The notes: generated from the sequence alone by a model not told the origin. Shown: positions 44,585 to 54,131, counted from the first letter of the stretch. The stretch: DNA of 64,000 bases from Streptomyces sp. 1331.2 (GCF_900199205.1 NZ_OBMJ01000001.1:2917001-2981000); one strand, 5' to 3'. Numbers and translations are program-made.

Positions 44585-45067
44585 ATGACGACGACCTCGC
44601 CCCAGGCCACCGACCGCACCGACCCCGTGCACACCCAACTCCAGTACCAGCTCGCGGTGTTCGCCCGCCGCATGGAACAGGTCCGGACCTCCGGCGGTGG
44701 GGTCGGGGCGCTGGACCGGGCCGCCTACCTGCTGCTCGACCGGCTGGAGCGGCACGGGCCCGCCAACGTCAAGGCACTGGCCGAGTCCCTGGGGGTGGAC
44801 TCCTCCACGGTGACCCGCCAGGTCGCGCCGCTGGTCGCGGCCGGGCTGGTCGGCCGGGTGCAGGACCCGGCCGACCGGCGCGCCGTACGGCTCGCCCTCA
44901 CCTCGCGCGGGGCCGGCCGGCTGGACGAAGTCCGCGACGGCCGGGCCGAGTTGACCCGCCGCCTGGTCGCCGACTGGCCCCCGGAGGAGCAGCGCGCGTT
45001 CTGCGCCCTGCTGGCCCGCTTCAACCACGCGATGGAGTCGTACACCGCGGACCAGCAGGGGCAGTGA
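44585..45067 (+). CDS. MarR family transcriptional regulator
   Basis: 160 residues. The winged helix-turn-helix (about 48-115) includes NVKALAESLGVDSSTVTRQVAPLVAAGLVGRVQDPADRRAVRLALTSRG, the MarR wing with DRR. N- and C-terminal helices form the dimer. It is divergent from ilvA by 134 bp and converges on the cystathionine synthase gene; its targets are not evident. The 23-bp space before the converging gene holds a short AGGGTC-N5-GACCCT hairpin. Confidence 0.9.
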   Translation: MTTTSPQATDRTDPVHTQLQYQLAVFARRMEQVRTSGGGVGALDRAAYLLLDRLERHGPANVKALAESLGVDSSTVTRQVAPLVAAGLVGRVQDPADRRAVRLALTSRGAGRLDEVRDGRAELTRRLVADWPPEEQRAFCALLARFNHAMESYTADQQGQ

Positions 45068-45090
45068 ACAGCCTCAGGGTCTGACGGACC

Positions 45091-46245
45091 CTAGCCCAGC
45101 GCCTGCTTGAGGTCGGCCAGCAGGTCGTCGATCGACTCGATGCCGACCGAGACGCGCACCAGGTCGGCCGGCACCTCCAGCGGGGAGCCCGCCGCCGAGG
45201 CGTGGGTCATCCGGCCCGGGTGCTCGATCAGCGACTCGACGCCGCCGAGCGACTCACCGAGGGTGAACAGCTGCGTGCGGTTGCAGACCTCGACGGCCGC
45301 CTCCTCGCCGCCCGCGACCCGGAAGGAGACCATGCCGCCGAAGGCCTTCATCTGCTTGGCGGCGATGTCGTGGCCGGGGTGCTCGGGCAGGCCCGGGTAG
45401 AGCACCTCGCTGACCTTGGGGTGGCTCGCCAGCAGCTCGGCGATCTTCTCCGCGTTGGCGCTGTGCCGGTCCATCCGGACGCCCAGCGTCTTGATGCCGC
45501 GCAGCACCAGCCAGGCGTCGAACGGGCCGGAGACGGCGCCCATCGCGTTCTGGTGGTACGTGACCTCCTCGCCGAGGGCCGCGTCGGCCAGCACCAGCGC
45601 ACCGCCGACCACGTCCGAGTGGCCGCCCATGTACTTGGTGGTGGAGTGCACGACCGCGTCCGCGCCGAGCGCGATCGGCTGCTGCAGGTACGGGCTGGCG
45701 AAGGTGTTGTCGACCACCAGCAGCGCGCCGGCGCCGTGCGCGATCTCGGCCAGCGCGGCGAGGTCGGTGATGCCCAGCAGCGGGTTGGACGGCGTCTCCA
45801 CCCACACCGCGCGGGTGTTGGGGCGCAGCGCCGCGCGGACGGTGGCCAGGTCCTGGGTGTTGGCCACGGAGAACTCGACGCCCCAGCGGGTCAGCACCTT
45901 GGCGAAGAGCCGGAAGGTGCCGCCGTAGGCGTCGTTGGGGATCACGATGTGGTCGCCCGGCTTGAGGATGGTGCGCAGCAGGGTGTCCTCGGCCGCCAGG
46001 CCGGAGGCGAAGGCGAGGCCGCGGGCACCGCCTTCGAGCGCCGCGAGGCACTCCTCCAGCGCGGTGCGGGTCGGGTTGGCGCTGCGGCTGTACTCGTAGC
46101 CGCCCCGCAGGCCGCCCACCCCGTCCTGCTTGTAGGTGGACACCTGGTAGATCGGCGTGACGACGGCCCCGGTCTGGGGGTCTGCTTCCTGACCCGCGTG
46201 GATGGCGAGGGTCTCGAAGCCCTGGGGAAGCTGGTGCTCGGTCAT
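45091..46245 (-). CDS. metB: Cystathionine gamma-synthase
   Basis: 384 residues from the ATG at 46245; a longer open frame to 46410 is non-conserved. Features of the Cys/Met metabolism PLP family: YEYSRSANPTRTALEECLAALEGG, VVDNTFASPYLQQPIALGADAVVHSTTKYMGGHSDVVGG (PLP lysine in STTKY), and SLGGVESLIEHPGRMTH. It makes cystathionine from O-acyl-homoserine and cysteine, or works as gamma-lyase; the two cannot be separated by eye. A TAGGCT -10-like box ends 7 bp before the ATG with no Shine-Dalgarno, so a leaderless message is likely. With cystathionine beta-synthase at 49.9 kb it could support transsulfuration in either direction. Confidence 0.92.
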   Translation of the reverse strand: MTEHQLPQGFETLAIHAGQEADPQTGAVVTPIYQVSTYKQDGVGGLRGGYEYSRSANPTRTALEECLAALEGGARGLAFASGLAAEDTLLRTILKPGDHIVIPNDAYGGTFRLFAKVLTRWGVEFSVANTQDLATVRAALRPNTRAVWVETPSNPLLGITDLAALAEIAHGAGALLVVDNTFASPYLQQPIALGADAVVHSTTKYMGGHSDVVGGALVLADAALGEEVTYHQNAMGAVSGPFDAWLVLRGIKTLGVRMDRHSANAEKIAELLASHPKVSEVLYPGLPEHPGHDIAAKQMKAFGGMVSFRVAGGEEAAVEVCNRTQLFTLGESLGGVESLIEHPGRMTHASAAGSPLEVPADLVRVSVGIESIDDLLADLKQALG

Positions 46246-46380
46246 GGGTCCGAGCCTAGTGGCCGAACGCCGGGTAGCCCTCCCGAATCGGAACTCACGA
46301 CGAACCCGCAGGTGGGAGCGGGGGTGCGGGCGCACGGAGACCGGTGCGCCGTACCCCTCCCCAAGGGGACGGGCGGCGCC

Positions 46381-46406
46381 GGAATCCGCGGGCGGCCGTT
46401 CGCGTT
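46381..46406 (+). promoter_or_regulatory. SigR-type promoter of msrA
   Basis: GGAAT (46381-46385), exactly 18 bp, then GTT (46404-46406): the consensus for the streptomycete thiol-stress sigma factor SigR. It lies 40 bp before the msrA start. msrA belongs to the published SigR regulon of S. coelicolor (from memory). Confidence 0.78.
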
Positions 46407-46445
46407 GCACACTGCGCCACGTTTCCCGACCAGCTGGAGCAGGCC

Positions 46446-47111
46446 GTGCTGTTCAACCGCCACAAGACCTCGCTCGTTCCCGCCGACCAGGCGCTGCCCG
46501 GCCGGGAGGCCGCCGGCTTCGACCTGCGTGCGCCGCACACCGTCCTCGGGCACCCGCTGCTCGGCCCCTACCCGGAGGGCCTGGAGGTGGCCGACTTCGG
46601 GCTGGGCTGCTTCTGGGGCGCCGAGCGGACGTTCTGGCGCCTGCCCGGCGTCTGGACGACGCTGGTCGGCTACCAGGGCGGCTACACCCCGAACCCGACG
46701 TACGAGGAGGTGTGCAGCGGGCTGACCGGGCACACCGAGGCGGTCCGGGTGGTGTACGACCCGGCGGTGGTCTCCTACGAGCGCCTGCTGAAGACGTTCT
46801 GGGAGGCGCACGACCCGACCCAGGGCAACCGCCAGGGCAACGACGTGGGCACCCAGTACCGCTCCGCCGTCTACACCCACTCCGCCGCCCAGGCGGAGGC
46901 GGCGGCGGTCTCCCGGGAGGCCTTCCAGCCGGCCCTGACCGCGCTCGGTTACGGCCCGATCACCACTGAGATTGCCCCGGCCGGCCCGTTCTACCCGGCC
47001 GAGCCGTACCACCAGCAGTACCTGTCGGAGGCCAAGAACCCCAACGGCTACTGCGGTCTCGGTGGGACGGGCGCCTCCTGCCCGATCGGCGTCGCCCGCA
47101 CCCAGGGCTGA
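46446..47111 (+). CDS. msrA: Peptide methionine sulfoxide reductase MsrA
   Basis: 221 residues from the GTG at 46446 with GGAG 6 bp upstream; an open frame from 46344 would start upstream of the SigR-type promoter. Catalytic Cys55 is in [30 protein letters not shown] and a C-terminal [15 protein letters not shown] with the recycling cysteines complete the MsrA signature. It reduces methionine-S-sulfoxide in proteins using thioredoxin. The promoter puts it under thiol-oxidative stress control, matching the other redox genes of the window. Confidence 0.95.
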   Translation: MLFNRHKTSLVPADQALPGREAAGFDLRAPHTVLGHPLLGPYPEGLEVADFGLGCFWGAERTFWRLPGVWTTLVGYQGGYTPNPTYEEVCSGLTGHTEAVRVVYDPAVVSYERLLKTFWEAHDPTQGNRQGNDVGTQYRSAVYTHSAAQAEAAAVSREAFQPALTALGYGPITTEIAPAGPFYPAEPYHQQYLSEAKNPNGYCGLGGTGASCPIGVARTQG

Positions 47112-47261
47112 CGCGGGCGCCGGCGCCCCGAGCCGCCCGCCCGGCCGGCGACCCGAGGTGACCGCTCCCGGGCCCGGGCGCAGACTGGAAGGGCCAGCAG
47201 GAGCGGCCCGGCCCCTACCGGCGGCCGGGCCGCCCTCCCTCCGGGGAGAGGAGAGAGCGCC

Positions 47262-47624
47262 ATGTCCGGTCTCGTCCGCAAGAGCTTCGACGATCCTGAG
47301 GAAGTCCGCCCGTTCGAGGAGGGCAAGGGAGAACTGCGCCTGGTCGACGTGGACTCCGGCCCGGTCGGCAGGGCGGTGTTCGAGCCGGGCTGGCAGTGGT
47401 CCAAGCACGTGAAGCCGATCGCCAAGACCGACAGCTGCCAGGCCGCCCACCGGGGGTACGTGGTCTCCGGCCGGATGAAGATCGTCATGGACGACGGCCA
47501 GGAGTCCGAGTTCGGCCCCGGCGACTACATGGTCTGCCCGCCCGGGCACGATGCCTGGATCCTCGGCGACGAGCGCTGCGTCGTCATCGACTGGCAGGGC
47601 TTCGCGGACTACGCGAAGCGCTGA
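47262..47624 (+). CDS. Cupin domain protein
   Basis: 120 residues, a single cupin barrel: VFEPGWQWSKHVKPIAKTDSCQAAHRGYVVSGRMKIVMDDGQESEFGPGDYMVCPPGHDAWILGDERCVVIDW. The two cupin motifs are recognisable, with histidines for a possible metal, although motif 1 lacks the usual paired HxH (KHVKP). A strong GGAGAGGAGAGAG box precedes the ATG. Small cupins of this kind are often regulators or enzymes of unknown specificity. It is monocistronic between msrA and a bidirectional terminator. Confidence 0.88.
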   Translation: MSGLVRKSFDDPEEVRPFEEGKGELRLVDVDSGPVGRAVFEPGWQWSKHVKPIAKTDSCQAAHRGYVVSGRMKIVMDDGQESEFGPGDYMVCPPGHDAWILGDERCVVIDWQGFADYAKR

Positions 47625-47634
47625 GCCGCGGCCT

Positions 47635-47674
47635 CGGGGCCGGGCGGCGCGGCCCTACCGCCCGCCCGGCCCCG
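47635..47674. terminator. Bidirectional terminator between cupin and L,D-transpeptidase genes
   Basis: Perfect 13-bp arms 47635-47647 and 47662-47674. Confidence 0.85.
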
Positions 47675-47679
47675 GACGG

Positions 47680-48954
47680 TCAGACGGCGCTGCCGGCCTT
47701 CCAGTCGGCCCAGCTCATGTTCCAGCCGTTCAGGCCGTTGTCCGGGGCGACCGTCTTGTCACCGGAGTTCACGACCTCGACGACGTCGCCGACCATCGAG
47801 GACTTGTAGAACTTGTAGCCGTCCGTGCTGCTGTCCTGCGCCCCCTTGGCGTCCTGCAGGCCGACGCAGCCGTGGCTGGTGTTCTGGCCGCCGAAGATCG
47901 ACGCCGAGGACCAGTAGTTGCCGTGGATGAAGGTGCCCGAGGTGGTGAGGCGCTGGGCGTGCGGCACGTCGGCGATGTCGTACTCGCTGCCCAGGTTGAC
48001 GGTCTGCGAGTTCATCCGGGTCTGCGTGTACTGCTCGGAGATGACCATCTTGCCGCCCCAGGTGGTGTGCTCGGGGGAGCCGCCGGAGATCTTGTAGACC
48101 GCGCTGACCTGGCCGTCGGTGGTGACGGTGAGCTTCTTGGTGGCGAGGTCGGCGACGCTGGTCTGGGCCCGGCCGACGGTGAACCGGACGTCCTTGGACT
48201 GGGTGCCGTACACGCCCTTGGCGCCCTCGACGTCCTTGAGCCGGAGCTTGAGGGTGACGACGGTGCCCTTGGCCCAGTACTCCTGCGGCCGGAAGTCGAG
48301 GCGGGTGCTGGAGAACCAGTGCCCGACGATCTCGACGCCCGGCTCGGCTATCACGGTGATCGCCTGCTGGACGGCCTTCTTGTCGGTGATCGGCTTGCTG
48401 AAGTTGATCGAGACGGGCATGCCGACGCCGACCGTCGAGCCGTCCTCGGGGGTGAAGTAGCCAACGAAGGTGTTGGCCGGGGTCGCCGTGGTGAAGACGG
48501 CGTTGGAGTCCGCCTCCAGCTTGTCCTTGTCGACGGCGACGGCGGTGACGGTGTACTTGGTACCGCTGGCCGGCGCGGCGGCCGAGGTCCAGCCGGTGTT
48601 GTCGGCGGAGAGCTGGCCGGCCAGCTCCTTGCCGGTGGAGTCGACGACCTTGACGCTGCTCAGGGTGCCGTTGCTGACGGTGACCTTGACCGGGTCGCTG
48701 AAGCTGGCGGCGGCGGCCCCGTCGGCGGGGGTGACGGTGATGACGGCGGCCGAGGTCCTGGGGGCGCTGCTGCCGCCGGAGCCGGGAGCGCCGCTCGCGC
48801 TGCCGCCGGATCCGCCGCCGTTCCCGCTGCCGCTGTCGCTGTTGTCGTTGCAGGCCGCCAGCAGCAGGACCGGGGCCCCGATCAGTCCTGCGAGGACACC
48901 GCGTCGGCTCCAACTTCCCCCGGCCGCTCGCCCCTGACCGTCCCGTGCCGTCAC
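47680..48954 (-). CDS. L,D-transpeptidase lipoprotein with Ig-like domains
   Basis: 424 residues. A signal sequence with an RR pair (WSRRGVLAGLIGAPVLLLAAC) ends in a lipobox, so Cys35 should be lipidated and the protein anchored on the outside of the membrane. A Gly/Ser linker and two Ig-like domains (about 65-265) lead to the YkuD catalytic domain with TSHGCVGLQDA (Cys363, with conserved His and Gly). It forms 3-3 crosslinks between meso- or LL-diaminopimelate residues of peptidoglycan, independent of beta-lactam-sensitive transpeptidases. The layout matches mycobacterial LdtMt2-type enzymes. Monocistronic. Confidence 0.94.
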   Translation of the reverse strand: MTARDGQGRAAGGSWSRRGVLAGLIGAPVLLLAACNDNSDSGSGNGGGSGGSASGAPGSGGSSAPRTSAAVITVTPADGAAAASFSDPVKVTVSNGTLSSVKVVDSTGKELAGQLSADNTGWTSAAAPASGTKYTVTAVAVDKDKLEADSNAVFTTATPANTFVGYFTPEDGSTVGVGMPVSINFSKPITDKKAVQQAITVIAEPGVEIVGHWFSSTRLDFRPQEYWAKGTVVTLKLRLKDVEGAKGVYGTQSKDVRFTVGRAQTSVADLATKKLTVTTDGQVSAVYKISGGSPEHTTWGGKMVISEQYTQTRMNSQTVNLGSEYDIADVPHAQRLTTSGTFIHGNYWSSASIFGGQNTSHGCVGLQDAKGAQDSSTDGYKFYKSSMVGDVVEVVNSGDKTVAPDNGLNGWNMSWADWKAGSAV

Positions 48955-49082
48955 GTCGCGTCTCCCTGCTGATCATCCCGGGCATTTACGGATACAGAAA
49001 CGCAATCCGCCCGTTCACGGTTCCACCACCGAAGGGTAGGCGATCGTATGAGATGACCCAACTTCCTGCCGAACAGGGACAA

Positions 49083-49115
49083 AACGCCCGGCCTGCCGCT
49101 GGCAGACCGGGCGTT
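49083..49115 (-). terminator. Terminator of the 49.1-kb acidic protein gene
   Basis: AACGCCCGG (49083-49091) pairs with CCGGGCGTT (49107-49115), with an inner TGCC/GGCA pair and a TTTTG tail on the minus strand, 25 bp past the stop. Confidence 0.88.
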
Positions 49116-49140
49116 CACGAGCCCTGGCGGCACACTGCCG

Positions 49141-49479
49141 TCACTCGGCGGACTCCTCCACCGCGTACTCGTCCCACTCCTCGCTCTCGGGGTCGAACTC
49201 GGTCTGCGCCGACTCCCAGGTCGCCGAGGCGAGCTCCACACCGGGCACGTCGCCGAGCAGCGCGACGGGGTCGATGAAGTGGGCGAGCGAACCCGACGGG
49301 TCCACCTCGATGGCCTCGACGGACTGGGCGCGCTCCTCGTCGTCGAGGTACTCGTCGTCGGACACCGCCTGCAGGGCGGCCGCCTTCAGCGCCCCCTCGT
49401 CGGTGATCTCCGCGATGAGCTCGATCTTGACCCGGACGTAGCGCGGGGCGTCCTGTTCGGTCGTTTCAATGCTGGTCAT
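49141..49479 (-). CDS. Acidic conserved-type protein of unknown function
   Basis: 112 residues from the ATG at 49479; the longer open frame upstream is non-coding-like. It is strongly acidic (YVRVKIELIAEITDEGALKAAALQAVSDDEYLDDEERAQSVEAIEVDPSGSLAHFIDP), with no signal or membrane segment. The alternation suggests a small alpha/beta domain. Similar short acidic proteins are found across actinobacteria, but no family is named. It has its own terminator and lies on the same strand as cystathionine beta-synthase, 459 bp away. Confidence 0.8.
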   Translation of the reverse strand: MTSIETTEQDAPRYVRVKIELIAEITDEGALKAAALQAVSDDEYLDDEERAQSVEAIEVDPSGSLAHFIDPVALLGDVPGVELASATWESAQTEFDPESEEWDEYAVEESAE

Positions 49480-49883
49480 GCGTGCGAGCGTACGGGAAAC
49501 GCGCGGGCCGCGAACGAACGGACGGGCGGACGCACCGGTGGGGCCGGCCCCTCGAAGAAGGACCGGCCCCACCGTTTCCCCGCCTGGGCTCCCCCACCCG
49601 GGAGCCACGGGGACGCGCCGTACGGCGCAGTGCGGCCGCGGGAGCCGCCGCACCCTGTCGACCGGCCGGAGCCGGACAGGGGCGGGACGACGGCGCCCCC
49701 CGCGGAGGGAGGACACAGCGGCCGGGTCAGGGCCACCCGATGTGTCCCGAGCCGACTGCGCTCGCCCGGGGAGCCGCTCCCGGACGGTTGCCGTCGCCTC
49801 GTTCGGCGTCCTGCCGTTGACCACAACCATGCCGGAGCCGTGTTAAGCCCGTGCTGCGGGCAGGTGACGCCGGTGTACCACTT
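49480..49883. other. Intergenic region with an orphan hairpin followed by T residues
   Basis: No gene is supported. A perfect 12-bp stem (49536-49547 with 49563-49574) is followed on the plus strand by TTT, the form of a rho-independent terminator, although no plus-strand gene precedes it. The remainder is GC-rich and featureless. Confidence 0.5.
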
Positions 49884-49920
49884 CGCCCGTGGACGAATCC
49901 TCCGGATCCGACCACGGGCG
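49884..49920 (-). terminator. Terminator of cystathionine beta-synthase
   Basis: CGCCCGTGG (49884-49892) pairs with CCACGGGCG (49912-49920), 18 bp beyond the stop on the minus strand. Confidence 0.78.
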
Positions 49921-49938
49921 GCTGAAGGTGACCGTGCG

Positions 49939-51339
49939 TCAGTGCGCGGCGCGACCGGTCAGGTAGCCCAGCAGGTCCTGGCGGGTGACGATGCCCTGCG
50001 GCTTGCCCTCGACCAGTACGACGGCCGCGTCGGCCTTCTCCAGCACGGTCATCAGGTTGGTCACGGTCTCGCCCGAGCCGACCACCGGCAGCGGCTTGGA
50101 CATCACCTTGTCCAGCGTGTCGGTCAGCTCGATCTCCTTGGCGAAGATGCCCTCCAGCAGCAGCTTCTCCACCACCGAGCCGATCACCTCGCCGGCCATG
50201 ATGTCCGGGTGCCCGGCGCCGGGGGAGACCACCGGCATCTGCGAGACGCCGTACTCGCGCAGCACCCGGACCGCCTCGGCGACCGTCTCGTTCGGGTGCA
50301 TGTGGACGAACTGCGGGACGCCGCCCTGCTCGATGGACTCCTTGCGGGCCAGCACCTCGCCGATGTGCGCCTCGTCGGTGGCCGAGGGCAGGAAGCCGTA
50401 GTCGGCCATCCAGTCGTCGTTGAAGATCTTCGACAGGTAGCCGCGGCCGCCGTCCGGCAGCAGCACGACCACGACGTCGTCCGGCCCGAGCTCCTTGGCG
50501 ACCTCCAGCGCGGCCACTACGGCCATGCCGCAGGAACCGCCGACCAGCAGGCCCTCCTCCTTGGCCAGGCGGCGGGTCATCTGGAACGAGTCCTTGTCGG
50601 AGACGGCGACGATCCCGTCCGCGACGCCACGGTCGTACGCGGTCGGCCAGAAGTCCTCGCCGACGCCCTCGACCAGGTACGGCCGGCCGGTGCCGCCCGA
50701 GTAGACCGAGCCCTCCGGGTCGGCGCCGATCACCTTGACCTTGCCGCCGGAGACCTCCTTCAGGTAGTTGCCGGTGCCGGAGATGGTGCCGCCGGTGCCG
50801 ACGCCCGCCACGAAGTGGGTGATCTTGCCGTCGGTCTGCTCCCACAGCTCCGGGCCGGTGGAGTAGTAGTGCGAGGCCGGGTTGTCCGGGTTGGAGTACT
50901 GGTCCGGCTTCCAGGCGTTCGGGGTCTCCCGGACGAGTCGGTCGGAGACGTTGTAGTACGAGTCCGGGTGCTCCGGGGCGACGGCGGTCGGGCAGACGAC
51001 CACCTCGGCGCCGTACGCGCGCAGGGTGTTGATCTTGTCGGTCGAGACCTTGTCAGGACAGACGAAGATGCACTTGTAGCCCTTCTGCTGGGCCACGATC
51101 GCCAGGCCGACACCGGTGTTGCCGGAGGTCGGCTCGACGATGGTGCCGCCCGGCTTGAGGGCGCCCGAGGCCTCGGCGGCCTCGATCATGCGCATCGCGA
51201 TGCGGTCCTTCACCGAGCCGCCGGGGTTGAAGTACTCGACCTTCGCCAGCACTGTCGCGCTGATGCCCTCGGTGACCTTGTTCAGCTTGACGAGCGGCGT
51301 ATTGCCGACCAGGTCGATGATCGAGTTGTGGTACCGCAC
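49939..51339 (-). CDS. cbs: Cystathionine beta-synthase
   Basis: 466 residues. The PLP domain has Lys44 in NPGGSVKDRIA, the substrate loop PTSGNTGVGLA and phosphate-binding GTGGTISGTG. Two C-terminal CBS motifs (about 335-465) distinguish it from cysteine synthases. It condenses serine or O-acetylserine with homocysteine to cystathionine in reverse transsulfuration. Heme-binding residues of animal enzymes are absent, as expected for bacteria. A TAGGCT -10-like element on the minus strand near 51390 may be its promoter. Together with the gamma enzyme at 45-46 kb it connects methionine and cysteine pools and thereby mycothiol supply. Confidence 0.95.
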   Translation of the reverse strand: MRYHNSIIDLVGNTPLVKLNKVTEGISATVLAKVEYFNPGGSVKDRIAMRMIEAAEASGALKPGGTIVEPTSGNTGVGLAIVAQQKGYKCIFVCPDKVSTDKINTLRAYGAEVVVCPTAVAPEHPDSYYNVSDRLVRETPNAWKPDQYSNPDNPASHYYSTGPELWEQTDGKITHFVAGVGTGGTISGTGNYLKEVSGGKVKVIGADPEGSVYSGGTGRPYLVEGVGEDFWPTAYDRGVADGIVAVSDKDSFQMTRRLAKEEGLLVGGSCGMAVVAALEVAKELGPDDVVVVLLPDGGRGYLSKIFNDDWMADYGFLPSATDEAHIGEVLARKESIEQGGVPQFVHMHPNETVAEAVRVLREYGVSQMPVVSPGAGHPDIMAGEVIGSVVEKLLLEGIFAKEIELTDTLDKVMSKPLPVVGSGETVTNLMTVLEKADAAVVLVEGKPQGIVTRQDLLGYLTGRAAH

Positions 51340-51574
51340 GGGGGTCCTCCCGGTCTATGGGCATGCGAGTGCTTTCGGTACTGCAAAGCCTAGGCCGTGC
51401 CACGCACCCCAGCGCTCCCGCTGTCCGTCTCCGCCAACAACCCACCTCAGCCCCGTGCCACGGCCCGCCCCCGCCCCCAATGGCCCACTCCCGCAGGTAC
51501 TCCCGCCCTCCGCGCGGGTAGGAGGGGTGTACGCCCCCGGGAGGGGCAGCAGGAGGACGGGAAGGGGGTGCCGG

Positions 51575-52666
51575 ATGCCAGGCGCACAGACCTCGCGGGC
51601 CCGGGTGGCCCGGCGGATCGCCACCGCGGCGGCGTACGGCGGCGGCGGGCTCGGCCTCCTCGGCGTGGGCCTGGTGGGCCTGCTGCTGACCGAGAGCAAG
51701 CTCGCCATCCAGGCCATCGGCGCCCTGGAGACGGTCCCGCCCAAGGCCGACGGCACCTACGGCGAGGCCTTCGCCGACCGCGCCGCGGACCCGCCGCCGC
51801 TCGTCCTGGCCGTCCTCGGCGACTCCACCGGCGCCGGGCTGGGCGTGGCGCGGGCGCGCGAAACCCCGGGCGCCCTGCTCGCCGCCGGCCTGGCCTCGGT
51901 GGCCGAGCGCCCCGTCCGGCTGGTCAACGTGGCCCGCTCCGGCGGCCGCTCCGCCGACCTCTCCGGCCAGCTGGAGCAGGCGCTGCCGCACCACCCGGAC
52001 ATCGCCGTGATCATGATCGGGGCCAATGACGTGACCCGGCACAGCCCGGCCCAGCTGGCCGTCCGCCAGCTCGGCGAGGCCGTTGCCGCGCTGCGCGCCA
52101 ACGGCTGCCAGGTGGTCGTCGGCACCTGCCCGGACCTCGGCACGATCAAGCCGGTGCGCCCGCCGCTGCGCTGGGTGGCCCGCCGGCTGAGCCGGCAGCT
52201 GGCCGCCGCGCAGACCATCGCCGTGGTGGAGGCGGGCGGCCGGACGGTCTCGCTCGGCTCGCTGCTGGGCCCGGAGTTCGCCGCCCGCCCGGAGATGTTC
52301 GCCGCCGACCGCTACCACCCCTCCGCCCAGGGCTACGCGACCGCCTCGATGGCGGTACTGCCCTCGGTCTGTGCCGCGCTCGGCCTGTGGCCCGAGGAGG
52401 AGCGTCCGAGCGCCCCCGTCCCGGGCGAGACGGTGCTGCCGGTCGCGGTGGCCGCCGCGGCGGCGGCCGGCCGGGAGGGCACCGAGGTCGCGGCGGTGGA
52501 GGCGGAGGGCGCGGGCAACCGCTGGGCGCTGCTGCGCCGGCGCCTGCGGATCGGTCTGCCCGGCTCGGGCGGGGCCGCCGGGGCCCGGCTGCACCCCGTC
52601 CAGGAGGCCCCGCCGACCACCGGGAATACGTCGGCCAGCTCACACGCTGGTGCGGGTGACGCCTGA
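51575..52666 (+). CDS. SGNH/GDSL hydrolase with N-terminal membrane helix
   Basis: 363 residues from the ATG at 51575 with AAGGGGG 6 bp upstream. A basic N-terminus and one hydrophobic helix (about 15-45) suggest a signal anchor or uncleaved signal. The SGNH blocks follow: I LAVLGDSTGAGLG (catalytic Ser), II around NVARSGGRS, III MIGANDVTR (Asn), V FAADRYHPSAQGY (Asp and His). The C-terminal 100 residues are Ala/Glu-rich and poorly conserved. It should be an extracytoplasmic esterase or lipase; substrate unknown. It lies 63 bp upstream of the thiolase in the same direction. Confidence 0.9.
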   Translation: MPGAQTSRARVARRIATAAAYGGGGLGLLGVGLVGLLLTESKLAIQAIGALETVPPKADGTYGEAFADRAADPPPLVLAVLGDSTGAGLGVARARETPGALLAAGLASVAERPVRLVNVARSGGRSADLSGQLEQALPHHPDIAVIMIGANDVTRHSPAQLAVRQLGEAVAALRANGCQVVVGTCPDLGTIKPVRPPLRWVARRLSRQLAAAQTIAVVEAGGRTVSLGSLLGPEFAARPEMFAADRYHPSAQGYATASMAVLPSVCAALGLWPEEERPSAPVPGETVLPVAVAAAAAAGREGTEVAAVEAEGAGNRWALLRRRLRIGLPGSGGAAGARLHPVQEAPPTTGNTSASSHAGAGDA

Positions 52667-52729
52667 CCTACCAGGCGGTAACTTTCCTCCCGGACGTCAG
52701 GTCCGCCGTCACCCAGCGAGGAGCCCGTC

Positions 52730-53950
52730 ATGCCCGAAGCCGTCATCGTCAGCGCCGCCCGTTCGCCGATCGGCCGGGCCTTCAAGGGCTCGCTCAAGGA
52801 CGTCCGCCCGGACGACCTGACCGCCCACATCATCCAGGCCGCCCTGGCCAAGGTGCCGCAGCTCGACCCGCGCGAGATCGACGACCTGATGCTGGGCTGC
52901 GGCCTGCCTGGCGGCGAGCAGGGCCACAACCTCGCCCGCATCGTGGCCGTCCAGATGGGCATGGACTACCTGCCCGGCGCCACCATCACCCGCTACTGCT
53001 CCTCCTCGCTGCAGACCACGCGGATGGCGCTGCACGCGATCAAGGCCGGCGAGGGCGACGTCTTCATCTCGGCCGGTGTGGAGACCGTCTCGCGCAGCAT
53101 CCACGGCACCTCGGACGGCATGCCGGGCACCATGAACCCGCTCTTCGACGAGGCCCAGGCCCGCACCGCCAAGCGCGCCGAAGAGGGTGGCGGCGAGTGG
53201 CACGACCCGCGCGAGGACGGGCTGGTCCCGGACGCCTACATCGCGATGGGCCAGACCGCCGAGAACCTGGCCGCGCTCAAGGGCATCACCCGCGCCGAGC
53301 AGGACGAGTTCGGCGTCCGCTCGCAGAATCTCGCCGAGGCTGCCATCAAGGCCGGCTTCTGGGAGCGCGAGATCACCCCGGTGACGCTCCCGGACGGCAC
53401 CGTGGTCAGCAAGGACGACGGCCCGCGCGCAGGCGTCACCGTGGAGGGCGTCTCGGGCCTGAAGCCGGTGTTCCGCCCGGACGGCACGGTGACCGCCGGT
53501 AACTGCTGCCCGCTGAACGACGGTGCGGCCGCGCTGGTCATCATGTCGGACACCAAGGCCCGCGAGCTCGGCATCACCCCGCTCGCCCGGGTGGTCTCCA
53601 CCGGCGTCAGCGCGCTCTCCCCCGAGATCATGGGCTACGGCCCGGTCGAGGCCTCCAAGCAGGCGCTCAAGCGGGCCGGCCTGACCATCGACGACATCGA
53701 CCTGGTCGAGATCAACGAGGCCTTCGCGGCCCAGGTGATCCCCTCCTACCGCGACCTCGGCATCGACCTGGACAAGCTGAACGTCAACGGCGGCGCCATC
53801 GCGGTCGGCCACCCCTTCGGCATGACCGGCGCGCGGATCACCACCACGCTGATCAACTCCCTGCAGTGGCACGACAAGCAGTTCGGCCTGGAGACCATGT
53901 GCGTCGGCGGCGGCCAGGGCATGGCGATGGTCATCGAGCGCCTCAGCTGA
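52730..53950 (+). CDS. Acetyl-CoA C-acetyltransferase (thiolase)
   Basis: 406 residues. Nucleophile Cys90 in [11 protein letters not shown], then [16 protein letters not shown], the catalytic His in [17 protein letters not shown] and the second Cys in [13 protein letters not shown]. The enzyme interconverts two acetyl-CoA and acetoacetyl-CoA or performs the last step of beta-oxidation. No fadB or other fatty-acid genes are adjacent. AGGAG precedes the ATG by 8 bp, and a textbook terminator follows. Confidence 0.95.
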   Translation: MPEAVIVSAARSPIGRAFKGSLKDVRPDDLTAHIIQAALAKVPQLDPREIDDLMLGCGLPGGEQGHNLARIVAVQMGMDYLPGATITRYCSSSLQTTRMALHAIKAGEGDVFISAGVETVSRSIHGTSDGMPGTMNPLFDEAQARTAKRAEEGGGEWHDPREDGLVPDAYIAMGQTAENLAALKGITRAEQDEFGVRSQNLAEAAIKAGFWEREITPVTLPDGTVVSKDDGPRAGVTVEGVSGLKPVFRPDGTVTAGNCCPLNDGAAALVIMSDTKARELGITPLARVVSTGVSALSPEIMGYGPVEASKQALKRAGLTIDDIDLVEINEAFAAQVIPSYRDLGIDLDKLNVNGGAIAVGHPFGMTGARITTTLINSLQWHDKQFGLETMCVGGGQGMAMVIERLS

Positions 53951-54029
53951 TCCGCCCGTCTGCTCGACCGCTCGCCCCCGCAGTCTCCGAAGGGTCTGGA
54001 CCACCCATTTGGAGTGACACTGCGTGATT

Positions 54030-54070
54030 GAGGGCCGGATCACACCGCGAGGTCGATCCGGCCCTCTTTT
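54030..54070 (+). terminator. Terminator of the thiolase gene
   Basis: Perfect 12-bp stem (54030-54041 with 54055-54066) followed by TTTT. Confidence 0.92.
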
Positions 54071-54131
54071 CGTTCGTTTCCGGCTCGGAAATCGACACTG
54101 CGGAGCGGATCAACTCCACTGCGTAGAACGG

